DNA of 61,231 bases from an uncultured Porphyromonadaceae bacterium (GTDB taxonomy: Bacteria; Bacteroidota; Bacteroidia; Bacteroidales; Muribaculaceae): NCBI GenBank assembly GCA_947175265.1, contig CAMWMD010000014.1:1-61231 (forward strand), written 5' to 3'. The notes under the pieces were generated by a model, which worked only from the letters and a program-made list of their open reading frames with translations, was not told where the DNA came from and did not search any database. Shown here one piece after another: positions 37,347 through 46,900 of the stretch. The position numbers were made by a program, and so were the translations under genes. The first letter of the stretch is position 1. The number at the start of each line of letters is the position of its first letter.

Positions 37347-37754
37347 CTACTTTATCAGAGGAAGATCCAACTTTATTGTTCCGCCAGAAAGCAGTAGTAG
37401 AAATATTCCATAACAAATGTACGACAGCAGTGACCCCACAGCAAACAAAAGTGCCATGATTCTTTGGACTCGTGTATGATATCTCCTATCTTTGAGTATC
37501 TTTTTATATTCCCTCTTATACAACAATGTGTACAACAGGTAAAAAAGGGATATTATAATTATTGCCTCTATTACTCTTAAATAAAAAGAAAAGTGAATGA
37601 TTATACAATCGAAAAGAGTAACTATCTCTAATGTATACAATATGATACACATGGTAAACATTCCCAATGCATCTATAAAGGGGTCACTCTTACGTCCATG
37701 GCGTGATTGCCACCAATATAATTGGAAAAACAATGATTTTACAGGATGTATCAT
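37347..37754 (-). CDS. Membrane protein, likely immunity for tip beta (variant 1)
   Basis: 135 residues with three or four hydrophobic segments (IILYTLEIVTLFDCIIIHFS, IIIISLFYLLYTLLY, IMALLFAVGSLLSYICYGIF). Homologous to 40654-41061, with the same N-terminus (MIHPVKSLFFQ) and C-terminus (GTIKLDLPLI) but a strongly divergent middle. It follows the remains of a tip-beta gene, as the intact one does. Confidence 0.72.
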   Translation of the reverse strand: MIHPVKSLFFQLYWWQSRHGRKSDPFIDALGMFTMCIILYTLEIVTLFDCIIIHFSFYLRVIEAIIIISLFYLLYTLLYKREYKKILKDRRYHTRVQRIMALLFAVGSLLSYICYGIFLLLLSGGTIKLDLPLIK

Positions 37755-37777
37755 ATCTCTTCTATTTTTTCTTCAAT

Positions 37778-37970
37778 TTCATTTATTTATCTCTCCGTCA
37801 GACATCCAATCCCATATTTCATCCCCTACGTCTGCATCTATCAGGAAGTATCCTAAACCTAATCCATATCCCCACCAACCGGATCTCCTCCGCAATAGGA
37901 GTAGGGACTGAGCCATGGATATTTCTCGCACAGAGGATCCCGGGTTGTGAACGAGCCGAGAGCGGAGTCA
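37778..37970 (-). pseudogene. Remnant of an RHS core/tip beta cassette
   Basis: RHS core end (NSALGSFTTRDPLCEKYPW, SPYSYCGGD) is joined directly to the last ~35 residues of tip beta (GLGYFLIDADVGDEIWDWMSDGE). The body of the tip is deleted. On its upstream side the RHS core ends within the same codons as the scar in the other orphans. Confidence 0.78.
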
Positions 37971-38014
37971 TTAGTGGGAGAATTATTGGACAATTTTTCA
38001 AAACCAATCTTTGA

Positions 38015-38893
38015 CTATAGATTCGGTCGGTATGGTATGAACGTGGTATCCTGCGGCAGATGAAAATTTCGATCTCTTTCATTGCTGTATAATACTCTTT
38101 CCTCCTCTACCGAATCCCATGAAGTGATATGGTGTTGAAAAATATAGTGTCCATCCCGAGAATGATTAAATATCGGATTGGTGAAAAAGCGACTGTCGTC
38201 CAAACCATATATTATCCATCCTCCTTTTCGCTTTTTAAAATACAAATCCTTTAAATCCTTAGACATTCTGGGGAATGAGGTCTCACTATGCAATGAGACC
38301 TTATCAAAAGTATAAGTGGAGAACTTTTGATTTTTATCTTTCCGGCATCCTAAAAGCAAGTATCCGTCGTAAGCCGTATAATCAACTTGTGCGCCCCTGT
38401 TAAAGTCAGGATACTCAATTATAACAAGCCCTCCGCATAGAAGGCTGTCACTACTGTAGAACAGTGTATCTAAAAATATTTTCACATAGTTTTCAATATT
38501 TCTATCATAAATAATCTCTTCCTTACCGAAATCTCTCCTTTTTGTTTTTGGCCAATTGGTTATATAATAACTGTAGCCGCTGCCATCCCTGTATTTCGTA
38601 TAAATGGACTCACTTTTATGATGTAGGCTATCACAGTCATATAACTTATGCCGTCGAAGAGACTCTATATTATGAAGATAATCTCTTTCTATGTTATACC
38701 TGTCTACATACATCTTCGGCGTTACTATACCACCTTTCTGGGGTTTCTCACTTTTTGTACAGAAGAACCTTTCCGGTACAATCCCTAAATAGTCGGAAAT
38801 ATCTCTGAGATCCCTTACAACAAAGAATATAAAAGCCAAGAAAATCAGTAAGATCCAAAACCATGCTGATTTAAAGAATACTTTTTTTGACAT
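38015..38893 (-). CDS. Hypothetical membrane-anchored protein
   Basis: 292 residues with one N-terminal transmembrane helix (FWILLIFLAFIFFVV) and a large, tyrosine-rich extracytoplasmic part. Unique in this window. AT-rich like its surroundings. It lies between block A copy 2 and the tip-beta remnant, so it is probably array cargo, perhaps an immunity protein for a tip no longer present. Family not recognised. Confidence 0.65.
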   Translation of the reverse strand: MSKKVFFKSAWFWILLIFLAFIFFVVRDLRDISDYLGIVPERFFCTKSEKPQKGGIVTPKMYVDRYNIERDYLHNIESLRRHKLYDCDSLHHKSESIYTKYRDGSGYSYYITNWPKTKRRDFGKEEIIYDRNIENYVKIFLDTLFYSSDSLLCGGLVIIEYPDFNRGAQVDYTAYDGYLLLGCRKDKNQKFSTYTFDKVSLHSETSFPRMSKDLKDLYFKKRKGGWIIYGLDDSRFFTNPIFNHSRDGHYIFQHHITSWDSVEEERVLYSNERDRNFHLPQDTTFIPYRPNL

Positions 38894-39011
38894 ATCCTAA
38901 ACCTGATTTATTCTCCCTGCTATATTTAATCTTTGTTATTTATACCAATTGACTGTCGAATGCCTTGGAAATGACACTATGCTTGCAGAGTGAGGGCTGA
39001 CGTCGTGACGG

Positions 39012-39317
39012 TCAATTAAACACCAGCCAGCCATTCGTGACAGCCACCCACCATAATATGAGGTTAAAAACGAGCAGCGTCTCAACAATCACTACCAGGG
39101 TGGGAAAGTATGACGCCACAGAAAGATGGTTCACTAAAATATAGACCGCCACACAGGCTGCAACGGTCATGGCTCCCGTGATAAGGGACATGGCGGCATC
39201 GCCCATACATTGACGGAGACAAACGAACTCAATGAACAGAATCACAAGAAAGCCGCAAAGCAGCCACCCAAGCGACAGAAGCCTCGGCAAGTTCCTGATG
39301 TTAAGATATTCTTTCAT
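39012..39317 (-). CDS. Small membrane protein, immunity-like (block A, copy 2)
   Basis: 101 residues, one substitution relative to 33848-34153. Multipass, unknown family. Confidence 0.7.
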   Translation of the reverse strand: MKEYLNIRNLPRLLSLGWLLCGFLVILFIEFVCLRQCMGDAAMSLITGAMTVAACVAVYILVNHLSVASYFPTLVVIVETLLVFNLILWWVAVTNGWLVFN

Positions 39318-39332
39318 AACCTATTTATTAAT

Positions 39333-39677
39333 TCATCTGAAGAGAATGCAGAAAATCCCTACAACGACAACAAGCAGGTTGAGAGGAAACAGGATCTCAA
39401 GGAAAAGTATGGTCTTGTAGATCGGTCGTCCGCTGAAGTATTCCCGCATCCTACGGAAAATCTTGACATACACCACGACTAATACCCAAAGATACACGTT
39501 GAGCAGTAAAGAACTGTCGTCAACATACCTGTACATCAAGGTAAGGAATATGTCAGTCATCCAAACAGTGGAGAGCAACAGAAGAGTTACATAGACCCCG
39601 ATGCAGGAAAGGATTACCCTCAAGGATCCATTCTGTCCCAATCTCTTTTTCATGTCTCTGATTATGCTTTTAATCAT
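39333..39677 (-). CDS. Small membrane protein, immunity-like (block A, copy 2)
   Basis: 114 residues; four substitutions relative to 34169-34513 (Lys to Ile near residue 5, Phe to Leu, Gly to Val, Arg to Lys). Three hydrophobic helices, unknown family. Confidence 0.7.
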   Translation of the reverse strand: MIKSIIRDMKKRLGQNGSLRVILSCIGVYVTLLLLSTVWMTDIFLTLMYRYVDDSSLLLNVYLWVLVVVYVKIFRRMREYFSGRPIYKTILFLEILFPLNLLVVVVGIFCILFR

Positions 39678-39725
39678 TGCGTTACTTCATTTATCCGACA
39701 GTCAACCCTGAGGATCAAGTCAATT

Positions 39726-40391
39726 CTACAGATCCCGACGGGTATATTCCTCTCCGTTTTTAAACCTATACGAGATAAGGCCATGTCGCTTGCTTATTAT
39801 GAAGCTCTCTATGCTGTCTCCGGCCACACTATAACGGCCGTAGTCCGAATTGCATGAGTCAAATACTATGCACTCCTCCAGATAAATACCCTTGAAACGT
39901 ATCCTGCGGGGCTTTATGGGATTGTCACCCTCAAATACCATCAAATCTCTGGCATGGTCGAATGAGAACTTTCGTCCATTAGAAAACCGGCTGTCAAGTC
40001 TCCCCTTTATCTCAAGGGAATCATTGCATATCCGTTTAAAGGTACTCAGACTCCCTTCCATAACTTTGTCAGGATGCTTGATTTCATATTGATAATATGC
40101 ACTGGCCTCGTATGTAGGTCCACGATCATTATCCACGCAGTGAGTGTAAAACGGATTCCTGATATCTTCCAATCGTTTATTCACGACAACCAAGGTATCC
40201 ACATTTCCTGCCGTGGAGTCGAACAGAACGGTATCACCCACCTCCCAGGCATTGTACCACTCCAGATCATCATCTGTAAGATGGCTAACCTCACTGTAAT
40301 ACCCGATACATCCTGCCATAGCCATAGACAGAACCAACACTGCCACCAGACTCCCCGACCACTCTTTATAGCATCTCAATTTATGCAACAT
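39726..40391 (-). CDS. Putative lipoprotein, immunity-like, variable (block A, copy 2)
   Basis: 221 residues with lipobox MAMAGC. Differs from 34562-35227 in the first ~25 residues (signal peptide) and in a central patch (YYQYEIKHPDKVMEG to FSFDHARDLMVFEG), but is nearly identical elsewhere, so it is a mosaic of conserved and changed segments. Confidence 0.72.
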   Translation of the reverse strand: MLHKLRCYKEWSGSLVAVLVLSMAMAGCIGYYSEVSHLTDDDLEWYNAWEVGDTVLFDSTAGNVDTLVVVNKRLEDIRNPFYTHCVDNDRGPTYEASAYYQYEIKHPDKVMEGSLSTFKRICNDSLEIKGRLDSRFSNGRKFSFDHARDLMVFEGDNPIKPRRIRFKGIYLEECIVFDSCNSDYGRYSVAGDSIESFIISKRHGLISYRFKNGEEYTRRDL

Positions 40392-40402
40392 ACCTTCTGT
40401 AC

Positions 40403-40525
40403 TTATTTGTCATCAAACCTTATAGTCCGGTCTGCACACTCAGTTGACCATTCCGCTATGTTATGCCCTTGTTTCCTCTGCCTCCAATAATACTGGAAAA
40501 ACAATGATTTTACAGGATGTTTCAT
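40403..40525 (-). pseudogene. Truncated membrane-immunity fragment
   Basis: 40 codons starting MKHPVKSLFFQYYWRQRKQ and ending after CADRTIRFDDK. It matches the fragment at 37131-37218. Between it and the 135-aa gene (40526-40653) lies the same conserved stretch, here ending LKVERIYGEIID. Confidence 0.6.
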
Positions 40526-40653
40526 ATCTCTTCTGTTTTTATCTGTACCTCAATCGATTATCTCACCATAGATTCTCTCCACTTTCAGTCTGTTACCATT
40601 TACCGATCCAGTCTCTCCCTTGTCAATCAAACTGATTTCATTCCACAGATACT

Positions 40654-41061
40654 CTACATTATCAGAGGAAGATCCAACTTTATTGTTCCATCATTATTAG
40701 CAACCATAAAGAAAACAGTAGTAATGGTAGATAATAATGCCCCTACACCAAACACAATCGCCATTATTCTTTGGGTTCGTGTGTGGTATCTCCTGTCCTT
40801 AAGTATCTTTTTATACTCCTTCTTATACAACACTATAAATAATAGATACAGTATGAGCAATATCGTGATTGTACGCAAAAGTTCTATCACAAAAGAGAAG
40901 TGAATGACTACCTCATAGAAAAACATAACTAATGCAAACACATAAAGCTGAATACATATACTAAAGAAACTTAAAGATGCAGGCAATGGCTCACCCTTAT
41001 GGCCATGGCGGTCTTGCCACCAATAATACTGGAAAAACAATGATTTTACAGGATGTATCAT
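40654..41061 (-). CDS. Membrane protein, likely immunity for tip beta (variant 2)
   Basis: 135 residues, three or four hydrophobic helices (LYVFALVMFFYEVVIHFSFV, TILLILYLLFIVLY, IMAIVFGVGALLSTITTVFF). It follows the intact tip-beta gene by 23 nt. A membrane immunity protein is what would be expected if tip beta acts on the inner membrane; that is inference. Confidence 0.75.
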   Translation of the reverse strand: MIHPVKSLFFQYYWWQDRHGHKGEPLPASLSFFSICIQLYVFALVMFFYEVVIHFSFVIELLRTITILLILYLLFIVLYKKEYKKILKDRRYHTRTQRIMAIVFGVGALLSTITTVFFMVANNDGTIKLDLPLIM

Positions 41062-41084
41062 ATCTCCTCTATTTTATCTCAATT

Positions 41085-41726
41085 TCACTTATTTATCTCT
41101 CCGTCAGACATCCAATCCCACATTTCATCCCCAACAGCTGCATCTATCAGAAAGTATCCTAAACCTAATACATATCCTTCCCAACCGCCATAACCAACCA
41201 CAGTGAAGGCAATATTGGTCAAATATCGTGATCCCATCCATGCATTGAGTTCGCCAGTTTGAAATTTTTTAAACATTTCGTTTACCTGATCACCTATATA
41301 CCAACCATCAAGTACCAATGCAGTGATCTTGAATACCCTAAAATAAAATAGCATCGATTTTCCTAATGCCATCTTCACGGCCTCGTCGGTTCTCCTAAAA
41401 GGGATACCCTTGCCCTTCAGATCTCCTTTGGCCACACTCCCTATCATATTTAATTTTAACGAAATTGCCTGATTGAAAGCTGTCCCTACCATGCTAAGTT
41501 TTGCACTCTTTCCTGGGAACGGTGTATTGAACGGAGAATCTACACCATAAAATTTTACCATCTTCCCTTTGCCGGTATAGGCTATCTTGCCGGTCTCATT
41601 CAACGCAAGATACCACTCCTTATTCTCATTATCCCAAAAGGCGGTGGCCCCCATCAGGTTTTCAGTAGAGTACTCCATAGCCTCCTTCTCTGTCGGGAAA
41701 AGACCGCTCCTGTCTGTAAGATTCAC
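41085..41726 (-). CDS. Orphan RHS C-terminal tip beta
   Basis: 213 residues from VNLTDRSGLFPTEKEAMEYS, the usual switch point after the RHS core (YSYCGGDP precedes it in frame, back to the scar near 41825). The C-terminal half has Gly-rich hydrophobic stretches (VFKITALVLDGWYIGD, IAFTVVGYGGWEGYVLGLGY), suggesting membrane action. No nuclease or peptidase motif. Without its RHS body it is probably silent. Confidence 0.75.
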   Translation of the reverse strand: MNLTDRSGLFPTEKEAMEYSTENLMGATAFWDNENKEWYLALNETGKIAYTGKGKMVKFYGVDSPFNTPFPGKSAKLSMVGTAFNQAISLKLNMIGSVAKGDLKGKGIPFRRTDEAVKMALGKSMLFYFRVFKITALVLDGWYIGDQVNEMFKKFQTGELNAWMGSRYLTNIAFTVVGYGGWEGYVLGLGYFLIDAAVGDEMWDWMSDGEINK

Positions 41727-41931
41727 CGGATCTCCCCCGCAATAGGAGTAGGGGCTGAGCCATGGATATTTCTCGCACAGCGGGTCCCAGGTTGTGAACG
41801 AGCCGAGAGCGGAGTTGTAGCGACTGATTCAGCACACCGGCATTGTTCCCCTGGTAATCCCTCACATACCGGTAATATTTCCCATCGGAAAGATAACCGC
41901 CCGGGAACCGTGCATTTTTTAAGCATCTCAT
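41662..41931 (-). pseudogene. Mini-RHS leader of the beta orphan cassette
   Basis: Starts MRCLK fused to RHS core (NARFPGGYLSDGKYYRYVRD), then passes the same frame-breaking deletion after GVLNQS and continues out of frame to 41662. The join and scar are the same as in the alpha orphan. Confidence 0.8.
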
Positions 41932-41975
41932 GGTGAAAAGTTGAGGGAGTTGATAACGTTTTATGATTCACGGCC

Positions 41976-42007
41976 TAAAGATAGTCATTGTTTTCCGGTT
42001 ATGCAAA
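41976..42007 (-). promoter_or_regulatory. Copy of the RHS operon promoter, beta orphan cassette
   Basis: Minus strand TTTG (42007-42004), 20-nt spacer, TATCTTTA (41983-41976). The leader is nearly identical to that of the main operon. Confidence 0.8.
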
Positions 42008-42049
42008 CTTTTACCCATTATTTCTTTTATCGCGAACACGGCTCTTTCA

Positions 42050-42602
42050 TTTAAAAAACTGTGTCGGCTGATGTATTTTGCCTCGTACGTACTCGATTTC
42101 CGAAGATCTGACAGAAGAAATTTCCGTCACCGTCTGAAGGACATCATCATGCTGATGATACTTGGGCGTCTCTGCGGATGTATCAGCCGCGCCGATATAA
42201 TAAAATTCGGTAAGCACGACCTCAACAAGATCTGTAAATTGGGTATACTGAAAAAGGTGTGCCCTCCGAGTCCACACTATGCAGGGTCGACGACGGCATC
42301 AATGAGCTGGGAATGTCAGACAGGATGCAGGAGTTTATCGAGGGGTTTCATTCACAGCTCCGTGCAGGTGAGCGCGACAGGGAGATAATATGTATTGACG
42401 GCAAGGCCATGCGGGGTACTGTCCAGAAGAACGGGCGAAATCCGGATATCGTGTCGGTGTATTCATTCAATACGGGCATGACCAATCTGTCGCAGGACAG
42501 GATAAGACGCAGGTCATTGAGATCGGCCCGCAACCTTGACACCATACAGAGAATGGTACACACCGTATTCTCCATTTGGAAAGGACTGCGCAGGAAGCGT
42601 TC
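42050..42602 (+). mobile_element. ISAs1-family transposase remnant
   Basis: Plus strand. The first frame encodes DFRRSDRRNFRHRLKDIIML and FGKHDLNKICKLGILKK; a one-base shift near 42255 moves to GVPSESTLCRVDDGINELGM and the signature IICIDGKAMRGTVQKNGR. The central catalytic part is then deleted and the C-terminus (RNLDTIQRMVHTVFSIWKG) follows. Inactive. E. coli Rhs loci carry the related H-repeat, so its position beside the RHS gene is telling. Confidence 0.82.
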
Positions 42603-42603
42603 T

Positions 42604-43972
42604 TCTGTACTAATTTACCCGGAGCCGATAAGAAGGAACGGACATCCGATTTGCCATTATCCGTCCATACGGCAAGCTTATTCCTTATCATCCATCGGTC
42701 TAACATCAGGTTTAATTTTACTATGTCTCCTTTTAAAGACAAAGACATTATAAATATCGTCCGGATCATACAGATAGGAGATCATGGTGTTTTCATCCAC
42801 TATCTCAAATCTATACGTGCATCGTAAGAATTCTATTACAAGATAGTGAGTGTTTCCATGCCATACGGGAGACTCGGGATATTCAATAAACCATTTTCCT
42901 GAAAAGTTCTCAAATGAGTCACTGTCTTTATAAGGTGACATCTCATAAAAAATTGGTGAGATATTTTCCCATTTGAAATTAATCCCCCTGCATACGGAAT
43001 CATCATACAGGATTAAGCGGGCTCCGTCCTCAGACACCCATTCGGAATCAGCAAACTCTTTTGAGTCATACCGACGACATCCTATCACGAATATTACAAA
43101 CACCATACAAGATAATCTTATAATTAAAAAAAATCTTTTCATAATTTAATATTCTCTGTCATGTAAAATATTTGAGTTGTTGGTGAAAAGCACCCTGTTT
43201 GGAAACAATTATTTATCCAACTCCCTATCGTGCTCCCCCATACAGGCCAATATCCTATTACCGGTGGCCTGGATGCAGATTGTATGGTCGACGTATTAGA
43301 AACTGTTATCCTTATTACAATAGAATCTTCCAACCTTTCTCCTCTCCACGATAGACGATAGGATCCAAGATACGTTACTGCTAAGTTACCTGTTAATCCT
43401 AAGGTAGATAATGTTGAGTAATCAATAAGGTATTTTCCAACACCCCCTATCCCACCTAATTCATAATCATAACTATCCTCTACCTTTCCATTCTGTATCG
43501 CAATGGAAGCTTGCCGTACCGCACTTCTATAATGGGAATGCTTGCGAAGAAGTTCAGTGAAATAATCCCCATCATGGAATATCCGCTCTCTGGGACCCTT
43601 ACCGGTCAACCATTCCACCCCGATCTGAAATGGCGTTACAGTCTTATTTGAATGAGTGTATGAAACATCTGATGAGTCATAACCCAGATATACACTTCCC
43701 AATTTACCATTTCCTATTCTGGCATTCTCAATTATACTACCCTTTGGGAGGTAACTACTGAATCCAGCAGCTAATGCTTCATCTAAGGAAGTGACATCAT
43801 CATTCCATTTCCAGTAACGCGAATTGTTATCATCATCACTTACCCAGTCAAGTCCGGTTGAATCAGAATGGTTGACCGGATCTCCCCCGCAATAGGAGTA
43901 GGGGCTGAGCCATGGATATTTCTCGCAGAGAGGATCCCAGGTTGTGAACGAGCCGAGAGCGGAGTTGTAACG
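42604..43972. repeat. Block B, copy 2 (expression-site tip alpha and immunity)
   Basis: Partner of 35232-36600. The upstream limit of homology is the codon pair where the orphan's deletion scar begins. Confidence 0.93.
42678..43142 (-). CDS. Lipoprotein, likely immunity protein for the expressed RHS tip
   Basis: 154 residues, lipobox VIGC, identical to the silent-cassette copy. Its ATG overlaps the RHS stop (ATGA), so translation is coupled to the toxin. Likely located in the periplasm or outer membrane; mechanism unknown. Confidence 0.78.
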   Translation of the reverse strand: MKRFFLIIRLSCMVFVIFVIGCRRYDSKEFADSEWVSEDGARLILYDDSVCRGINFKWENISPIFYEMSPYKDSDSFENFSGKWFIEYPESPVWHGNTHYLVIEFLRCTYRFEIVDENTMISYLYDPDDIYNVFVFKRRHSKIKPDVRPMDDKE

Positions 43973-46900
43973 CCTCGCGTTGAAGTCGTACTCATTGATT
44001 CCCTCCATGCGCAGACGCTCGTTACCGCCGTACAGCCACGGCTGGCCCGACGGCTCCATCAAAGGCTCGCCATACGGATAATAATCCGTCTTCTGCTCCA
44101 ACACCCCTGACTGATTCAGCACACCGACATTGTTCCCCTGATAATCCGTTACATGCCGGTAATATTTTCCATCGGAAAGATAACCGCCCGGGAACCGTGC
44201 ATATTTCTCGATGCCATTGTCTATCACCCTGCCGTCTCCAGTATAAACCCTGCTGAGCCTGGTATACGGTCTCCCTGTATCTGACACGTAGGAGACTACA
44301 GTAGACAGATGGTTACCCATTGCATCCCACACATATTCATGCTCCGAGGAATCCGAGAACCTTACACGGGTCGGCCGGCCGTCATTGTCATACTGTATGT
44401 TGGTTATTCCGCGTGATGGATCAGAAATAAGCCGCCCGCTGCTGTCATACGTGAGTGTGAAGCTCCTGTTCTTGCCCAGACCCGTCATTCCGTCAAATGG
44501 CAGGGCCTCTGTGACCGCTGTCAGCGATGTCAGCCGGTTGCCGTCATAACCCATAGTGAGGTTGTCAAGCATGCCGAACTTCATGGATGTCCCGGCCTTG
44601 TCAACAACACCCTTACGCTTGATGGAGGTGATGTTGCCACGAGAGTTATATGTATAGTTGACGGAAAAATCCTTCCCTCCGGTATCTGTCAAAGCCGACT
44701 TAAGACGCCCGCTCCCATCGTATGTGTAAGTGTAGCTTATGTCGGAGCCCTTCTTACTTGAGATCCTGCCGGAAGCGTCATAAGTCAATCTCTCCTCCCA
44801 ACGGAGGTTGCCGTCACGTTTGAGGCTCTCCCTGATCATTCTCCCTGCAACGTCGTGTGAGATCTCCTTTATACCCTCTGTAGCGGACTCCCTCCATACC
44901 TGTCCGGTCTTGTCATAGGAAAGCATCGTCTTGGTCTGTGCACCCCCTGACCCGAGCATCAGGACAATTGTACCCGATGGACGCCCGGAGGAGTCAAAAC
45001 CCCACTCCACCGACCTGACGGTACCGTCGGGAAGCGACCACCACTTCTTCTGTAGTTCGCCACGGTAAGTGTAACTGTAATTGGTACGTACCGCGTTGAA
45101 GCCGGTGCCGTAACTCTCCATGAGCTGACCGTCCTTATTGTAATAGTATGCCTCATATCCCCTGCCGGTATATACCCCTGTCAACAGGCCTGAGGACACT
45201 GTCCCTGTTCCCGCGAATGAATAGGCACTACCCGTACCTGAGAATCGGAATGAGGATGAGAGGGAATTGACCGTAATGAAATTGTAGTCATCATAATATG
45301 ATGCGCTTACCGTCGTGCCCCCTGAAGGTGCCCCCGGCATTGTGTATCCTGCGAATGCACCTCCTGCCTGAAGCACGGAGGTATGGCACGTTGCGGCGTA
45401 AGCCGACACCTCGGAAGCGGTCATGATGAAATCGGCGGCCACCACCTGTCTCCCGAAAGAATCATAGCCGTACAACCGCCACTTTCCGTCAGGGTGATGG
45501 GCGGAACACTCCGCCACGAGCCTGTCGGCGGGGTCATAGGCCATTTTGGCTGCCTTGACTCCCGGTAGTTTCTTAAGCACCCTGCGACCTTTCGAGTCGT
45601 AGTCATACCAGTAACTGACAGCCTGCATGGTAGCGTCCGAGCGTTTGCCGCTGTTCCCGAAGGAGGTGGGTAGAATGTAGCACAGCTGCCCGTAGTCGTC
45701 ATAGACAAAATACGTGGAGGTCCCCCCCTCCTTACGGCATATTGTGAGACCGCGGAAATCCTTATATGTCTCCACCGAATGGCCCGTCTCATCAGTGACC
45801 GTCTCCACAATCAGCGCTCCCTTGGGCCAGTTACCCTTATGGATTATGCCATCCGATCCCACGCCATAATTGGTACAGACATAAGCCCCGTAATCATTTA
45901 CATGATGCTCAATCCGGCTCCGGCTTCCGGAGGCTGCCTCTCCGGCCTTCACGGAACCTACCTCAAGCTCCCTCGGTGAGGCCTCGTAAAGAACCTTGGA
46001 GTAGGGCCGGGTGTCTGAATACAGTCTCCGTGCCTCCGCCTGCACATCAGCGGGTCCCGACGTGGCGGATACGGTGACGGGTGACCATGACAATGAGGGT
46101 CTTCCCATAGCGTCGAATCCGGTCATCGATGCGATGCATTCCCCCGTCGGCAATTCCGTGAATACTCCCCATTCCCTTCCGAGCCCATCGTATTTCCTTG
46201 TGACCGAAGAGGATGTGGCGGCCGAATTATTCACGGATGTGCGGACATAACAGGCACCACGTTCCACGCTGTACGTGTGGCTCTCCATTTTGCGTGAGTT
46301 AAGTTTCACTCCCGCGAGCCTTCCGGACAGGTCATAGGTGTAACCGTGCGTCACCCCCGAGGGCTCTTTCAGGGAAATGGGCCCCAGGAGGTGGCTCCAG
46401 GAAGCCTCGCTCCTGAGGGAGCCACCTATGGTGTGGGTAAGCGGGTTGCCGTAGGTGTCGTAGGTCCAGGTCTCCACCACTCCGTCCTTACCTGTGAGTT
46501 TTGTAAGGCAGCCCATGCTGTTCCACTCGTATGTCTTCGGACTCCAGGTGACGTTATCCCTTCTCAGGGATATTGACTTCGGGCGGAAGACATTACCCCA
46601 TCTCGCCATCTCAAACGTGTAGCCTGTGGTGACGCCGCCGAACCTCTCCGTCACCTTTATAGGGACAAGCACGTTAGCCGCCGTCATGGCCTTGCCGATA
46701 TCTGTCGTCACGGATCCGGGATAGTCATACGTCACTGTGCGTGTATTTCCTGAGCATGAGGTCTTTGTCTCGTGAGGCAGGGAGGTTTTCCCGAGATAGG
46801 AGAAGGTTTCCGATATGCTCCTTTCTCCGTTGTCATGATAGGTGGTTACCTTACGTGACACAAGCCGCTCCCTCGCGGGATAAAGATACATATCCTTGAC

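Larger units (their letters stand above)
38901..40393. repeat. Block A, copy 2
   Basis: Partner of 33737-35229 (offset 5164). Same three genes in the same order. Confidence 0.92.

Noticed and set aside
33675..42602. CRISPR array or integron in the repeated region
   Set aside because: Repeats are long (about 0.7-1.5 kb), few and gene-bearing; there are no short regular repeats with spacers, no integrase and no recombination-site series.
33675..43972. Assembly artefact as the source of the repeated blocks
   Set aside because: Blocks have distinct substitutions, different neighbours and different offsets (5164 and 7372 bp), so a simple duplication error is unlikely. Long reads would still be the proper test.
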